Origin: JACVRW01 sp963733885
Lineage (GTDB): Bacteria > Actinomycetota > Thermoleophilia > Solirubrobacterales > Thermoleophilaceae
NCBI GenBank assembly: GCA_963733885.1
Contig: CAVTES010000014.1
Location: 10,330 to 74,329 of the forward strand
Length of the DNA: 64,000 nt
Direction: 5' to 3'
Numbering within the stretch: the first letter of the stretch is position 1; every line of letters starts with the position of its first letter. The notes under the pieces were generated by a model. The model was not told the DNA's origin. It saw only the letters and a list, made by a program, of their open reading frames with translations, and searched no databases. Made by a program: the position numbers and the translations under genes. This document shows positions 53,452 to 63,213 of the stretch, in pieces.

Positions 53452-53534
53452 CAGACGACCTCCTCGTCCAGGTGTCGGGACAGATGCGGGGTGAGCGGCG
53501 CGTAGTGATCGCGCCAGAGCGGACGGTCGCCCAT
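53451..53534 (-). CDS. Small ORF of 27 residues upstream of DUF3891
   Basis: ATG at 53534, product begins 'GDRPLWRDHYAPLTPHLSRH', with a gaggag site eight bases upstream, ending in TGATG overlap with DUF3891. The overlap and good ribosome site suggest it is translated. It could also be the tail of a larger gene lost in rearrangement. Confidence 0.4.
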   Translation of the reverse strand: MGDRPLWRDHYAPLTPHLSRHLDEEVV

Positions 53535-53535
53535 G

Positions 53536-54564
53536 TCAGCTCCTCACCGCCGCGCGCTGCGGCATCGAAGGGGCGGCCCAGTTCTGGCGCCGCGCGTCGA
53601 GCAGCTGGACACACGCGTGGACAGCGCGGGTGAGCGGGACCCGCAGTACGAGCTGTCCTGCGAGCTCGACGACCGCGCCGGTCAGGCAATCGAACTCGAG
53701 CGGTTTGCCCGCCTCGAGGTCCTGCAGCGTGGAGGGCTTATGCGGCCCGACCGCGAGGCCACGCTCGAGCCGGCGCTCGATGCTGACCGGCAGCGAGTAC
53801 GCCGAGCGCGTTCGCGACGTCGGCCGACTCCTCGAGCATCGTCCTGCAGCAGCTCGCTCGACTCCGGCAGCCAGCCGAGCTCCTCGAGCGTGCAGCCGGT
53901 GAGCGTCGGCGACCGTGTTGAAAGAGACGTTGCCGACCAGCTTCAGCCAGATCTGCTCGCCGAGGTCGTCCTCCACCGGGCACTTGAGGCCGCCGGCTTG
54001 GAACGCCTCGGAGATCGGGGCGCAGCGTTCGGCGGCGTCCACGCCGACGGCTCGCCGATGGTAGTAGCGCGTGCCCTCGATGTGCCGGATCACGCCGGGC
54101 GCCTCGATCTCGGTCGAGCAGTAGGTCACGCAGCCGACGACGCTGCTCGGCGGGATCGCGGCGGCATGGCGCCGCCGGGGTCGACGCTCTCGAGTTCGAT
54201 CCGTCGAACGGGGCGATCGAGCGAGCGCATGTACCACCAGGGATCCCGTTCTGTGCGCGATCACGGCGGCGCGCGGCGCGAGCCGTGCTCCGATCGCCGG
54301 GGCCAGCTCGCGCAGGCTGTCGCTCTTGACGGCGAGTATCACGACGCCGGCGCCCGCTATCGCGTCGAAGTCGTCGGTGGCGTGGACCTCGACGTGGAAG
54401 TCGCCGCGCGGGCTCAGCACCTGGACGCCGTCGCGCTGCATCGCCTCGAGGTGCTCGCCGCGGGCGATCAGGGTCACGTCCGCGCCGCCGCGCGCGAGCG
54501 CCGCGCCTACATAGGCGCCGATCGCGCCGGCCCCGACGACGACGAACCTCGGTCCGGCGCTCAC
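53536..54564 (-). CDS. Ketopantoate reductase family (PanE/ApbA-like), frameshifted
   Basis: Rossmann motif 'RFVVVGAGAIGAYVGAALAR' at the start, 'VVILAVKSDSLRELAPAIGA', the 'QNGIPWWY' segment in another frame, 'SVVGCVTYCSTEIEAPGVIR', then the C-terminal domain 'DDLGEQIWLKLVGNVSFNTV', 'LPVSIERRLERGLAVGPHKP' and 'AGKPLEFDCLTGAVVELAGQ'. Several single-base frame changes (near 54270, 54160, 53910, 53800). The GTG at 54564 overlaps the GntR stop. In catabolic clusters such proteins act as reductases of unclear substrate and not always in pantothenate synthesis. Confidence 0.75.
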   Translation of the reverse strand: MSAGPRFVVVGAGAIGAYVGAALARGGADVTLIARGEHLEAMQRDGVQVLSPRGDFHVEVHATDDFDAIAGAGVVILAVKSDSLRELAPAIGARLAPRAAVIAHRTGSLVVHALARSPRSTDRTRERRPRRRHAAAIPPSSVVGCVTYCSTEIEAPGVIRHIEGTRYYHRRAVGVDAAERCAPISEAFQAGGLKCPVEDDLGEQIWLKLVGNVSFNTVADAHRLHARGARLAAGVERAAAGRCSRSRPTSRTRSAYSLPVSIERRLERGLAVGPHKPSTLQDLEAGKPLEFDCLTGAVVELAGQLVLRVPLTRAVHACVQLLDARRQNWAAPSMPQRAAVRS

Positions 54565-55297
54565 GGCTCCTCCGCCTGGCGCTCGAACCACATCGCCACC
54601 AGCTCGCCCGCGCGCCGCACGTGCTCGACCATGGGCGGCGGGCGGTCATCGTCGTCGCGCTCCTCGATCGCCGCGCGGATGCCGCGATGCTCCTCGACGT
54701 TCACGCGCAGCAGGCGCGAGTCGCCGCTGAGCGCCGACCATGTCAGGTTGCGCGGGAAGCTCCGGTGCAGGTTCTCGATGGCCGCCTGAAGGCGGAGTTG
54801 CCTGCGCCGCGTGGATCGCGAGGTGGAAGACGGTCGTTCGCCTGCATCCAGTTGCGCCTCGTTGCCGGTCTCGCCCGGCCTCCGCCACCTCGAGCGCGCG
54901 GGAGCTCGAGGTCGTCGTCGAGTGGCCTGCGAGGAAGGACAAGGTGCTGGAACAGCAGCTCGGCCTCACGGAGCTGGGCGAGCTCGTCGTCGCGGATCCA
55001 GCGCGCGGCGAGCTCGGCCGCAAAGCCCTCGAGCTCGGCGCGCAGCACGTAGGCCTCGCGGAGGTCGCGGGCGGTGGGGCCGCGGACAAGCGCGCCGCGG
55101 TTGGGGACGACCTCGACCATGCCCGTGGCCTGGAGGACGCGCAGGGCCTCGCGGACGGGCGTGCGGCTGACCCTGAAGTCGGCGGCCATCGTCTCCTGCC
55201 GAGCCAGGAGTTCGTGGGGACTTCCGGTGGTGATGCCGCTCGAGATGGCCTGCACTCGAGGCGACTGGACGAGCGCGGTCTCCGATGACCGCTCCAT
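54561..55297 (-). CDS. GntR family transcriptional regulator (FadR/FCD type), frameshifted
   Basis: The winged helix is 'QETMAADFRVSRTPVREALR' with 'VLQATGMVEVVPNRGALVRG'. The FCD effector domain begins 'TARDLREAYVLRAELEGFAA' and continues across frame changes near 54960, 54870 and 54790 to 'RNLTWSALSGDSRLLRVNVE', 'HRGIRAAIEERD' and 'GELVAMWFERQAEEP'. About 240 residues. It lies back to back with the gamma-glutamyltransferase gene and probably controls both directions from the 190-base gap. The ligand is likely a carboxylic acid, by family. Confidence 0.8.
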
Positions 55298-55488
55298 GGC
55301 CGGCCTGCTTCGACGCCGCCCCGCGCCCGTTCGGCCGTGTTGACTTCTTCAGCCAATCTGGCCTACTTTGTATCCAATTCTGGTGGCCGTCAACAGCCGC
55401 CGAGAGCAGAAATCGCACCGTTATCGGCCGCTGACGGCGTGACCTTCCGGTATTCGTTCGGCCGTCCTCCCTCGGTCGCGCGCGAACG

Positions 55489-56900
55489 ATGGTGGCGACG
55501 AGCCAGCCGCTCGCAACGCGTGCGGGGCTGCGCGCCCTCGAGCGCGGCGGCAACGCGGCCGACGCCGCCCTGGCGGCGGCGGCAGTCCTGTCGGTGACCG
55601 AGCCGATGTCGACCGGGATCGGCGGGGACGCTTTCGCGATCGTCTGGGACGACGGCGAGGCGAGCGGCCTCGACGCCGCGGGCCCCGCGCCGGCGCGTGG
55701 CCGACGAGCTCGAGCCGGTGGAGCGCGGACCGCGCTCGGTCACAGTTCCCGGGGCCGTGCACGGCTGGGCGGCGCTGTCGGCGCGTCACGGCCGGCTCGG
55801 GCTGGACGCGTGCCTCGCCGACGCCATCGACGCGGCCGAGCGCGGCTTCGCGGTCGGCGTACCGGACGGCGCTCGCCTGGGAACGGAATCCGGCCAGACG
55901 AGCACGAGTTGGGCGGCGGCGGAAGTGCCGCCCGAGCTGTCGCCGCCACCGCGAGCGGGGGAGCGCGTGCGCATGCCGGAGCTCGCCGGACGCTGCGAGG
56001 GATCGCGGAGCGTGGTCCGGACGCGTTCTACGAGGGCCCCGTGGCCGGGCGATCGCAGCGTAAGCTGGCTCGAGGAGGAGGATCTCGCAGCGTACCGCCT
56101 CGTGGGTGAGCCGCTGCGCGTCAGCTACCGCGACCACGAGGTGCTGGAGCTGCCACCCCCGACTCAGGGCGTGGCTGCCGCCGAGGCGCTCGGCCTGCTG
56201 GACCGCATGGAGCCGGAGCTGCGCAACCAGATCGCGCTGCGCGCTGCTCGCCTGGAGGACGCGCGCGAGCACGTGCGCGACGGCGCGGACGTGAGCGAGC
56301 TGCTCTCGCCCGCGCGCCTCGAGCGTCGCCTGCGCGAGCTGCCGGTGCCGATGGCCCGAGCCGGCCGGCGGCACCGTCTACCTCTGTGCCGTCGACGGCG
56401 AACGGACGGCGGTCTCGTTCATCCAGAGCCTGTTCGGCGGCTTCGGCTCGGGCATCGTCGCGCCCGGGACCGGGGTCGTCCTCCAGAACCGCGGCGCCTG
56501 CTTTGCGATCAACGGCCAGCGTGGAGCCGGGTCGGCCGCCCATACCACACGATCATCCCGGGCATGCTGCTCCGCGACGGCGGCCTGCGTGGCCCGTTCG
56601 GCGTGATGGGCGGCTACATCCAGGCCCAGGCGCACATGCAGCTCGTCTCGGGCCTCGTGGACGACGGTCTCGACCCCCAGGCCGCGCTCGACCGCTCGCG
56701 CTTCCTCGTCGACGGCGACGTCGTCCGGCTGGAGGAGGGGCTCTGGGACCGCGCCGACGAGCTCGAGCGAGCGGGCATCGCGACCGTGCGCGAGCGAGGA
56801 CACGTTCGCCTTCGGCGGGGGCCAGGCGATCCTGATCGAGGGCGACGCCCTGCTCGGCGGATCGGACCCGCGAAAGGACGGCCATGCCGCCGGCTTCTGA
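55489..56900 (+). CDS. Gamma-glutamyltransferase family protein, multiple frameshifts
   Basis: An N-terminal-nucleophile hydrolase that moves or removes gamma-glutamyl groups. 'MVATSQPLATRAGLRALERG' and 'GNAADAALAAAAVLSVTEPM' are typical. The catalytic Thr is in 'GGTVYLCAVDGERTAVSF'. 'YHTIIPGMLLRDGGLRGPFG' and 'MGGYIQAQAHMQLVSGLVDD' close the small subunit, ending 'FAFGGGQAILIEGDALLGGS'. The large subunit is recognisable up to 'LAAYRLVGEPLRVSYRDHEV'. Frame changes near 55700, 55880, 55990, 56360, 56515 and 56805. ATG at 55489. Some members act on cephalosporin-like or gamma-glutamyl amines. Confidence 0.8.
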
Positions 56901-58405
56901 CGCGCCCGGGACGCTCGCCGCGCGGTGCTGCGACGTGGCGAGCCCGGCGAGGCGCCGGCGATCGTGTGCCCCGAGGACGGGGCGCCGAGCTCCTTCGCGG
57001 GGTTGACGGACGCGGCCGCCAGGCAGGCCGGCCTGCTCAGCGCCGCAGGGGTCGAGCGCGGCGACCGCGTGGCGATGGTGCTCCGAACGGGCCGGAGATC
57101 ATCGAGACCCTGTTCGCGCTGGGGCTGCTCGGGCGCGGCCGCCGCGCCGCTCAACCCCGCCTACACGGTCGACGAGTACGCGTTCTACCTCGAGGACCTG
57201 GACCCGCGGCTACTGTTGCTCCAGGCGGGCGAGGCGGCGAACGCCCGCCAGGCCGCCTCATCTTTGCGGGTCGCCGAGCTCGAGCCGCGGCACGGTGGGC
57301 AGAGCCGCATCCAGGTCGACGGCCGCGAGCTGTCAGGCGTCGACTGGTTCGAGCACGGGACGGCCGAGGACATCGCGCTGCTGCTGCACACGAGCGGGAC
57401 GACAAGCCGGCCGAAGCAAGTGCCGTTGCGGCAGCGCAACCTTGCGTACTCCGCAAGCTCGGTCGCCCGCTGCTACGGGCTCGGGCCCGAGGACGTCTCG
57501 TACTGCTCGATGCCGCTCTTCCACGTCCATGGGCTCGTGGCGACGACTCTCGCCGCGCTCGCGGCCGGCGGCAGCGTGGTGGTGCCGCGCCGCTACACGA
57601 GCCGCGGCTTCTGGTCGCAGGCCCGCGAACACGCGATCACCTGGGTGTCGGCGGGGCCGACGACCCACCAGATGGCGCTCGACGCGCGCGACGGCGACGC
57701 GCCGGCACAGCCTGCGCTTCGTGCGCTCATGTAGCTCGCCGCTCTCGCCAGAGCTCATGGCGCGCGCGGAGGAGGCGCTTCGGCGTGCCCGTCGTCGAGG
57801 CCTACGGCATGACCGAGGCCAGCCATCAGATGGCGTCGAACCCGCTTCCACCGGACGCGCCGCATCCCGGCTCGGTGGGCGTCTCGGCCGGTGCCGAGAT
57901 CGCGATCTTCGACGCGCGAGGCGCGGATGCTCGCGGCTGGCGAGCCGGGCGAGGTGGCCGTGCGCGGGCCGGGCGTCACCTCCGGCTACCTGAACAACCC
58001 CGAGGCGAACGCCGACGTCGTTCGTCGACGGCTGGTTCCGCACCGGCGACCGCGGCGTCCTCGAGGACGGCTACCTGTACCTGCAGGGCCGGCTCAAGGA
58101 GATGATCCTGCGCGGCGGCGAGAACATCTCGCCGTACGAGATCGAGGACGTGCTGCTGGCCCACCCGGCCGTCGCCGACGCCGTGTGCTTCGCGCATCGA
58201 GGACGCCAAGTACGGCGAGGTGGTCGGCGCCGCCGTGTCGCTGAGCGGCGAGGCCGGGGAGAGCGAGCTGACCGATCATTGCCGCGAGCGCCTCGCTTCC
58301 TTCAAGGTCCCGACGGTGATCCACGTGCTGGACGAGATCCCGCGCACCCCGACCGGCAAGGTCCAGCGCCGGCGGATGGCGGCGTACGTTACGGGCGACG
58401 GGTGA
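56884..58405 (+). CDS. AMP-dependent acyl-CoA synthetase/ligase, frameshifted
   Basis: ANL-family enzyme forming an acyl-adenylate then an acyl-CoA. Core motifs in order: 'IALLLHTSGTTSRPKQVPLR' (A3; Ser in place of the usual Gly after TT), 'VPVVEAYGMTEASHQMASNP' (A5), 'FVDGWFRTGDRGVLEDGYLY' (A7), 'LKEMILRGGENISPYEIEDV' (A8) and 'IPRTPTGKVQRRRMAAYV' (A10). It resembles oxalate/benzoate-type ligases. The likely ATG (56884) overlaps the upstream GGT gene; frame changes near 56920, 57090, 57735, 57780, 57930, 58020 and 58200. The stop overlaps the amidase start. Confidence 0.82.
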
Positions 58406-59859
58406 GCCTCGGCGTCTGCGGCCTTTCCGCGCGCGAGCTGCTGGCGGAGCTACCGCGGCGGCGCGCTCTCGCCGGTGGAGGTCGTCGGACGCGTCGCTCG
58501 AGCGGATCGCCGCCGTCGACCCCGAGCTGGGCGCCATCACGACGCTCTGCGCGGAGCGCGCGCGGGCGGAGGCCGCGGGCGAGCGAGCGGGCCTACCGCG
58601 ACGGCGACGCCGCAGGATCGCTCGCCGGCGTGCCGTTCGTCGTGAAGGACCTGTTCGACTCCGAGGGCGTGCCGCACCACCTACGGCTCGCCGATGTTCG
58701 CGGACAACGTGCCCGGCCGCAGACGCCGCGGTCGTCCGCAACGTGCGCGACGCCGGCGCGATCCTGGTCGGCAAGGCGCAGACGCACGAGTTCGCCTGGG
58801 GCATCACGTCCGTCAACGAGCTGATGGGCACGAGCCGCAACCCATGGGACCGCCGAGCTCATCTCCGGCGGCTCGAGCGGGGGCTCGGCGGTGGCGCTCG
58901 CCGCGCACCTCGTGCCGCTCGCGATCGGCAGCGACACCGGCGGCTCGATCCGCGTGCCCTCCGGGTTCTGCGGCACCGTCGGGTTCAAGCCGACCTTCGG
59001 GCGGCTCAGCACCGAGGGCGTGCTGGCCGCTCGCGCCGTCGCTCGACCATCCCGGGCCGATGGCGCGGACTCCGGCCGACGCGGCGCTCCTCCTCTGGGC
59101 GATGGACGGCGCCGCGGACTGGAGGTGGCGCTCGCGAGCTCGAGCGCGCCGCGCGCGGCCGGATCGCGGTCGCCGGATCGGGCGTCTGCCAGGACCTCCA
59201 CACGGTCCCGCTGGCGCCCGCCGTGCAGGCCGCCTTCGACGCCGCCGTCGAGAAGGTGCGCGAGCTGGGCGCGCGAGATCGTGGAGCTGTCGCTGCCGGA
59301 CGCGGACGCGATCTACCCGGCCTTCGGCGTACATCCAGCGCGCCGAGGCGCTTCGCAGCCACACGGACGCTGGGCCTCTACCCGAGCCGCCGCGACGAGT
59401 ACGGCGCCGACGTGCGCGGCCGGCTCGAGGCGGCCGAGCAGGTCGGCTCGACGACTACTCTCGGGCGACGCGCGCGCGCGAGCGTGCGCGCGCCGCCGAT
59501 GGCGGCGCTCTTCCGAGAGCGTCGACGTGCTGCTCACGCCCGTTGCCGCCGGCTCGCCGGCGCCGATCGGCGTGGAGCGCGTGGAGCACGCCGGCAGCGA
59601 GATCGACTTCCGCGAGCTCGTCATGCCGTACACGGTGCCGCAGGACCTGCTCGGCATCCCTGCCTGCGCCGTCCGGGCGGGCTTCGACGAACTCGGCATC
59701 CCGGTCGGGGTCCAGTTCAGCGCGCCGCGCTGGGGGGACGACGTCGCGCTGGCCGCGGCGCACGCGTTCTTCGACGCGACGCCCGAGCTCCAGCGGCGCT
59801 GGCCCGAGCCCGCGCTCGCGGAAGCGGAGGGTCAAGGGAGAGGAGGGCACGATCACTGA
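58402..59859 (+). CDS. Amidase signature (GatA-like) enzyme, multiple frameshifts
   Basis: Hydrolyses amides with a Ser-cisSer-Lys triad. Lys is in 'LAGVPFVVKDLFDSEGV'; the signature region reads 'ELISGGSSGGSAV' across frames and 'LAIGSDTGGSIRVPSGFCGT' with 'VGFKPTFGRLSTEGVL'. 'HPGPMARTPADAALLLWAMD' and the C-terminal 'SVDVLLTPVAAGSPAPIGVE', 'PYTVPQDLLGIPACAVRAGF' complete the fold. At least eight frame changes. The GTG start overlaps the ligase stop. Its likely substrate is an amide made or used by its neighbours. Not the Asn/Gln-tRNA amidotransferase, by context. Confidence 0.78.
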
Positions 59860-60044
59860 CTTCTGGCACCCGTTCGCATCGATATGGGAGCGGTCGAGGC
59901 GAGTGGCGAGCTCACGATCGTGCGCGGCGAGGGAGCGTACGTCTTCGACAACCGCGGCCGGCGCCTGTTCGACTCCTCCGGCGCGGAGCGCCCTTCGTCT
60001 TCCAGCTCCATGCCGTCTCGGCCTGGCTCCTCTTCACGGGCTAG
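59850..60044 (+). pseudogene. Class III aminotransferase N-terminal fragment
   Basis: 'DFWHPFA' followed across frames by 'VEASGELTIVRGEGAYVFDN' and 'RGRRLFDSSGA' matches the beginning of PLP-dependent class III aminotransferases. After about 60 residues the similarity ends and a stop follows. The lysine-bearing core is absent. It follows the amidase directly. Confidence 0.6.
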
Positions 60045-60326
60045 CCGTTCACGAGGCTCGTGAACGCCTGGAGCGCACCCCTACCTCACCCGCCGCGGGC
60101 ACATCCTCTATCGCAGCCGCACGCCGGACGCGAGCGTCGCGGCCCCAATAGCTGCGAGCTGCGTCGACGACCTCCTCCGCTGCAGCGAGCCCACGCTCGA
60201 GCAGGACGATCCAGCGCCGCTCCTCATCGTGCGCATCGTCATCGCCGGCACGTTCACAACCGACGTGTTGACCCACCTCGAGGAAGCCGCTTGACCGGCC
60301 TGATCAGCCCGAAGCGCTTCAGTGCC
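60045..60326 (+). other. Unassigned region after the aminotransferase fragment
   Basis: A frame from about 60060 to 60293 reads 'HILYRSRTPDASVAAPIAAS' and ends 'VLTHLEEAA'. I do not recognise it. It may be the end of another gene joined to the aminotransferase fragment. Confidence 0.3.
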
Positions 60327-60845
60327 TCAGCGCTGTGGCGGCACATGCCAATCTCGTTCCTTACGAAGTTCATTGCACTGTATGAAAAGGTCCCGGCAAA
60401 GAGAGCGCTCGACGTGAGGTATCAGTTGACACTTTGGCCCAGCAAACACGTGATCAAGTAGCTCCTGTGGCAACATGTCGGACGTCTGCGGCAAGTAAAT
60501 TTGCGTATCCTCCAACCTCGACGCTCCGAAGACGACTGTGTCAACTTCCGCCCAGATGCACGCTGACATGCACATTGGGCAACATTCGCAGGTGGCGTAC
60601 AGCGTACAGCCACGAAGAGAGAGGCGTTGAAGGTCTCGAGTCGCGTCGCGGATGGCGTTCATCTCACCATGAGCGGACGGATCGAACGTCTTCATGACGG
60701 TGTCATAAGTCTGAGCGACCATGACACCGCTTTCTTCGTCATAGATTGCGGCGCCGTATGGTGATGGAAAGTCGGTCGTGAAGGATGACGCGGTGAATTC
60801 TATGAGCGCCTTCATGCGTTCATGGTGTTGATCGCTAGTGGTCAT
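60327..60845 (-). CDS. Nucleoside/guanine deaminase family protein
   Basis: A zinc deaminase of the cytidine-deaminase superfamily. Zinc ligands are in 'FDPSAHGEMNAIRDATRDLQ' (HxE, proton shuttle Glu) and 'CECCPMCMSACIWAEV' (PCxxC). 172 residues, intact, with 'DTVVFGASRLEDTQIYLPQT' typical of the guanine deaminase/tRNA-adenosine deaminase branch. Codons are less GC-rich than in neighbours, so a separate origin is likely. Oriented against its flanking genes. A purine or aminopurine substrate is likely; exact base unknown. Confidence 0.85.
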   Translation of the reverse strand: MTTSDQHHERMKALIEFTASSFTTDFPSPYGAAIYDEESGVMVAQTYDTVMKTFDPSAHGEMNAIRDATRDLQRLSLRGCTLYATCECCPMCMSACIWAEVDTVVFGASRLEDTQIYLPQTSDMLPQELLDHVFAGPKCQLIPHVERSLCRDLFIQCNELRKERDWHVPPQR

Positions 60846-60899
60846 TGCCCTCCTCGGCCCGTTCAGGGCCCTGGTGCTATCCAGCGATGAGAGGATCCG

Positions 60900-61185
60900 G
60901 GGTAACCGCCGCCTTGGTGCCGCGCGGGATCATCTCCTTGAGGCAGCCTTTCTGGTACCGGTAGCCTTCGTCGAGAACGCTCCGGTCCGTTGCGCCCGGC
61001 GAACGTCGAGGCGCTCATCGAGGGCTGGTTCCGGACCGGCGATCCCCGCCCCGGACGACACGCCCACGGAGGCCGGGATGCGTCGGCCCGCCGACAGCTG
61101 GTTCGATGCCATCTGGTGGCTCGCCCTCCGTCATCCCGTACGCCTCGACCACCGGAACGCCGTAGTCCAGGCTGCTTTTCTCCAG
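60900..61185 (-). pseudogene. Decayed AMP-ligase fragment
   Basis: 'LDYGVPVVEAYGMTE' and, in other frames, 'SHQMASNQLSAG', 'ASVGVSSGAGIA', then 'VLDEGYRYQKGCLKEMIPRG' line up with motifs A5 to A8 of the ligase at 56884-58405 (compare 'FGVPVVEAYGMTE' and 'VLEDGYLYLQGRLKEMILRG'). It lies on the opposite strand, is frame-broken and lacks both ends. Confidence 0.7.
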
Positions 61186-61199
61186 GAAGCATCTATTCG

Positions 61200-61326
61200 A
61201 CAGTCTACGACGGATTGGATACAAGCTGGGAGAATTGGCTGCGATGCCAAGGGAGTACATGAAGGCTTCCCGGACGTGTGGTCCGCCCATCACCTCGACG
61301 TGGCCGACGAGTGGCGGGCGATGTAG
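61200..61326 (+). pseudogene. Polysaccharide deacetylase C-terminal fragment
   Basis: The last residues 'PDVWSAHHLDVADEWRAM' match the end of the deacetylase at 51065-51906 ('PDVWFATHLDVALAWRRA'). Only about 40 codons remain. It ends 34 bases before a DUF3891 start, the same order as at 51 kb. Confidence 0.65.
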
Positions 61327-61359
61327 GCGCGGGCGGGGCCTGAGACCCGGAGGTGACCC

Positions 61360-62154
61360 GTGCTGGTGCGTGACGCGGGCGACACCTGGCAGCTAGTGCG
61401 CCAGACCGACCACGGCCGGCTCGCCGGGGACTTCGCCCGCGCTCTGGTCGCAGCGCACCGAGCCCGAAGAGGTCGCTCGAGCTGGTCGCGGATCGCCACG
61501 ACGACGGCTGGTTCGTCTGGGAGCAGGAACCGAACCTCGACCGCGCGGGCCGACCCTGCAACTACCTGGACGTGAGCGTCCAGTCGCATATCGCGTTCTT
61601 CCGGGCCGCCATCACGGCGGTGACCGAGCAGGACCCGTTCGCCGGCCTGGTGCTGTCGATGCACGGCGCGGGGATCTACCGCGCGCGCTACGGACTTCAG
61701 CCGAGCCTGCACGATGTCGCTGGCCGGCGAGGACCGCGATCTGGTCGAGGAGTTCGTGGCGCAGGAGGAGCGCAGCCAGGCCACGCTTGCCGCCGAGCTG
61801 GGTGTCTCCGACGGCGAGCGCTGGCGCGCGTACAAGCTGCTCCAGGTCTGGGACCAGCTCTCGCCGTACGCCTCTCTCAACGACCTCGACGCCGCGGCGC
61901 CCGACCCCGCGGCGTTGCCGTACGCCTCGATACCGGCCGTGCCCTGGAACGGGTCGGAGGGGACAATCGATCTCCGGGCGCAGGGCGGCGGCCGGGTCAC
62001 GGTCGAACCGTTTCCGTTCGGCCTGGAGCCGGTCCAGTTCACCGTGCCGCGCAAGCTCGTCCCCAAGCGCGACTGGCGCGGCGCAGACGACTTCCGCTCC
62101 GACTTCCACGCCGCCGAGGCCGAGCCGACGACCTTCACGATGGAGCCCGCATGA
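61360..62154 (+). CDS. DUF3891 family protein, second copy, frameshifted
   Basis: Starts 'MLVRDAGDTWQLVRQTDHGR' with a cggaggtg site before the GTG at 61360. After frame changes near 61450 and 61705 it continues 'NYLDVSVQSHIAFFRAAITA', 'SMHGAGIYRARYGLQPSL', 'GERWRAYKLLQVWDQLSPYA' and ends 'FRSDFHAAEAEPTTFTMEPA'. It is clearly paralogous, about 60-70 percent by eye, to the copy at 52663-53451. The stop overlaps the next ATG (ATGA), as in the other copy. Confidence 0.8.
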
Positions 62155-62399
62155 GCTCGACCTACTGGTCAAAGGACGCCACCGCGGTGCTGGGGAGCGT
62201 CCGCGACGAGCAATACCGCATCGTTCCGGACACCGCCATCGGCATCTCGCGCGGCCACTGGGGGCCAATCCCGGGTAGGTCTGGGAGGGAGATGACGAAG
62301 CTCGGCGAGGAGCGAATCATCTGGGAAGCGCGCGAGCGCGCGGCCGGTCTGTTCGCGCGGGCCGGGGTCGAGGTTCCCGAGCCGTCGCCGGTGGTGTGA
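62151..62399 (+). pseudogene. Amidohydrolase N-terminus joined to an unidentified C-terminus
   Basis: 'VRDEQYRIVPDTAIGISRG' matches the start of the amidohydrolase fragment at 52330-52666 ('ARDEQYRVVPDVSIGISER'). After about 35 residues it changes to 'PGRSGREMTKLGEERIIWEA' and ends 'AGVEVPEPSPVV', which is not amidohydrolase-like and which I cannot name. This is a second truncated amidohydrolase fused to foreign sequence. The frame is open through the joint. Confidence 0.6.
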
Positions 62400-62400
62400 A

Positions 62401-63213
62401 GTGAGCCACCCGCTCCCGCGCGCGCGCTACCTCCCGTACCTGACCACGAACGAGGTGGCAGCCCTGCCGAAGGAGGATGCCGCGGTCGCCGTGGTCATCG
62501 GCGCCATCGAGCAGCACGGGCCGCACCTGCCGCTCGTGACCGACCTGCTGCTCGGCGAGACGCTGCTGGCACGCGCGCTTGAGCGCCTGCCGGCGTCGAC
62601 GCAGTTGTGGGCGCTGCCCTCATTGGCGTACGGGAAGAGCAACGAGCACTTGGGCTTCGCAGGCACGGTGGCGCTGTCCGCGGCGACGCTCTCCGCCACC
62701 GTGCTCGACATCGCGCGCAGCGTCGAGCGCGCGGGCTTCCGCCGGCTCGTGCTCGTGAACAGCCACGGCGGGCAACGGACCCTGCTCGAGTCGCTCGCGC
62801 GCGACGTCCGAGAGGAGACCGGGCTGATGGTCTTCCCGCTGTTCACCTGGCTGGTCGGGCTGGAGTTCGAGCCGGTCAGCGCCGACGAGGCGCGCTGGGG
62901 CACGCATGCCGCCGACTTGGAGACGTCGCTGATGCTGGCGCTCGCGCCGGAGCTCGTCCACACGGACAGAGCGCCGGGCGACCCCGCCTACCCGGCCTAC
63001 GAGGATCGCGCGCCGCAGCACATCACGCACTTGGGCCCAGTCGCGTTCGCATGGACCACCGAGGACCTTTCGCTGACCGGGGTGATCGGGGATCCACGGC
63101 GCGCGTACCCCGCCCGCGGCGAGCAGATCGCCGAGCGCACGATCGAGCGGCTCGCCGAGATCCTCGCCGAAATGACCACATTCGAGATGCCGCGGCCGGC
63201 GGGGCGCGAGTGA
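62401..63213 (+). CDS. Creatininase family amidohydrolase
   Basis: 270 residues, intact. Metal ligands are in 'VVIGAIEQHGPHLPLVTDLL' (Glu, His, Asp), and 'LPSLAYGKSNEHLGFAGTVA' and 'LVLVNSHGGQRTLLESLARD' are conserved, with 'GTHAADLETSLMLALAPELV' near the C-terminal metal site. Members open creatinine and related cyclic amides (also MftE-type peptidases and formylpyrimidine hydrolases). GTG at 62401, one base after the previous stop. In this setting it most likely acts on a cyclic amide or ureide. Confidence 0.88.
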   Translation: MSHPLPRARYLPYLTTNEVAALPKEDAAVAVVIGAIEQHGPHLPLVTDLLLGETLLARALERLPASTQLWALPSLAYGKSNEHLGFAGTVALSAATLSATVLDIARSVERAGFRRLVLVNSHGGQRTLLESLARDVREETGLMVFPLFTWLVGLEFEPVSADEARWGTHAADLETSLMLALAPELVHTDRAPGDPAYPAYEDRAPQHITHLGPVAFAWTTEDLSLTGVIGDPRRAYPARGEQIAERTIERLAEILAEMTTFEMPRPAGRE

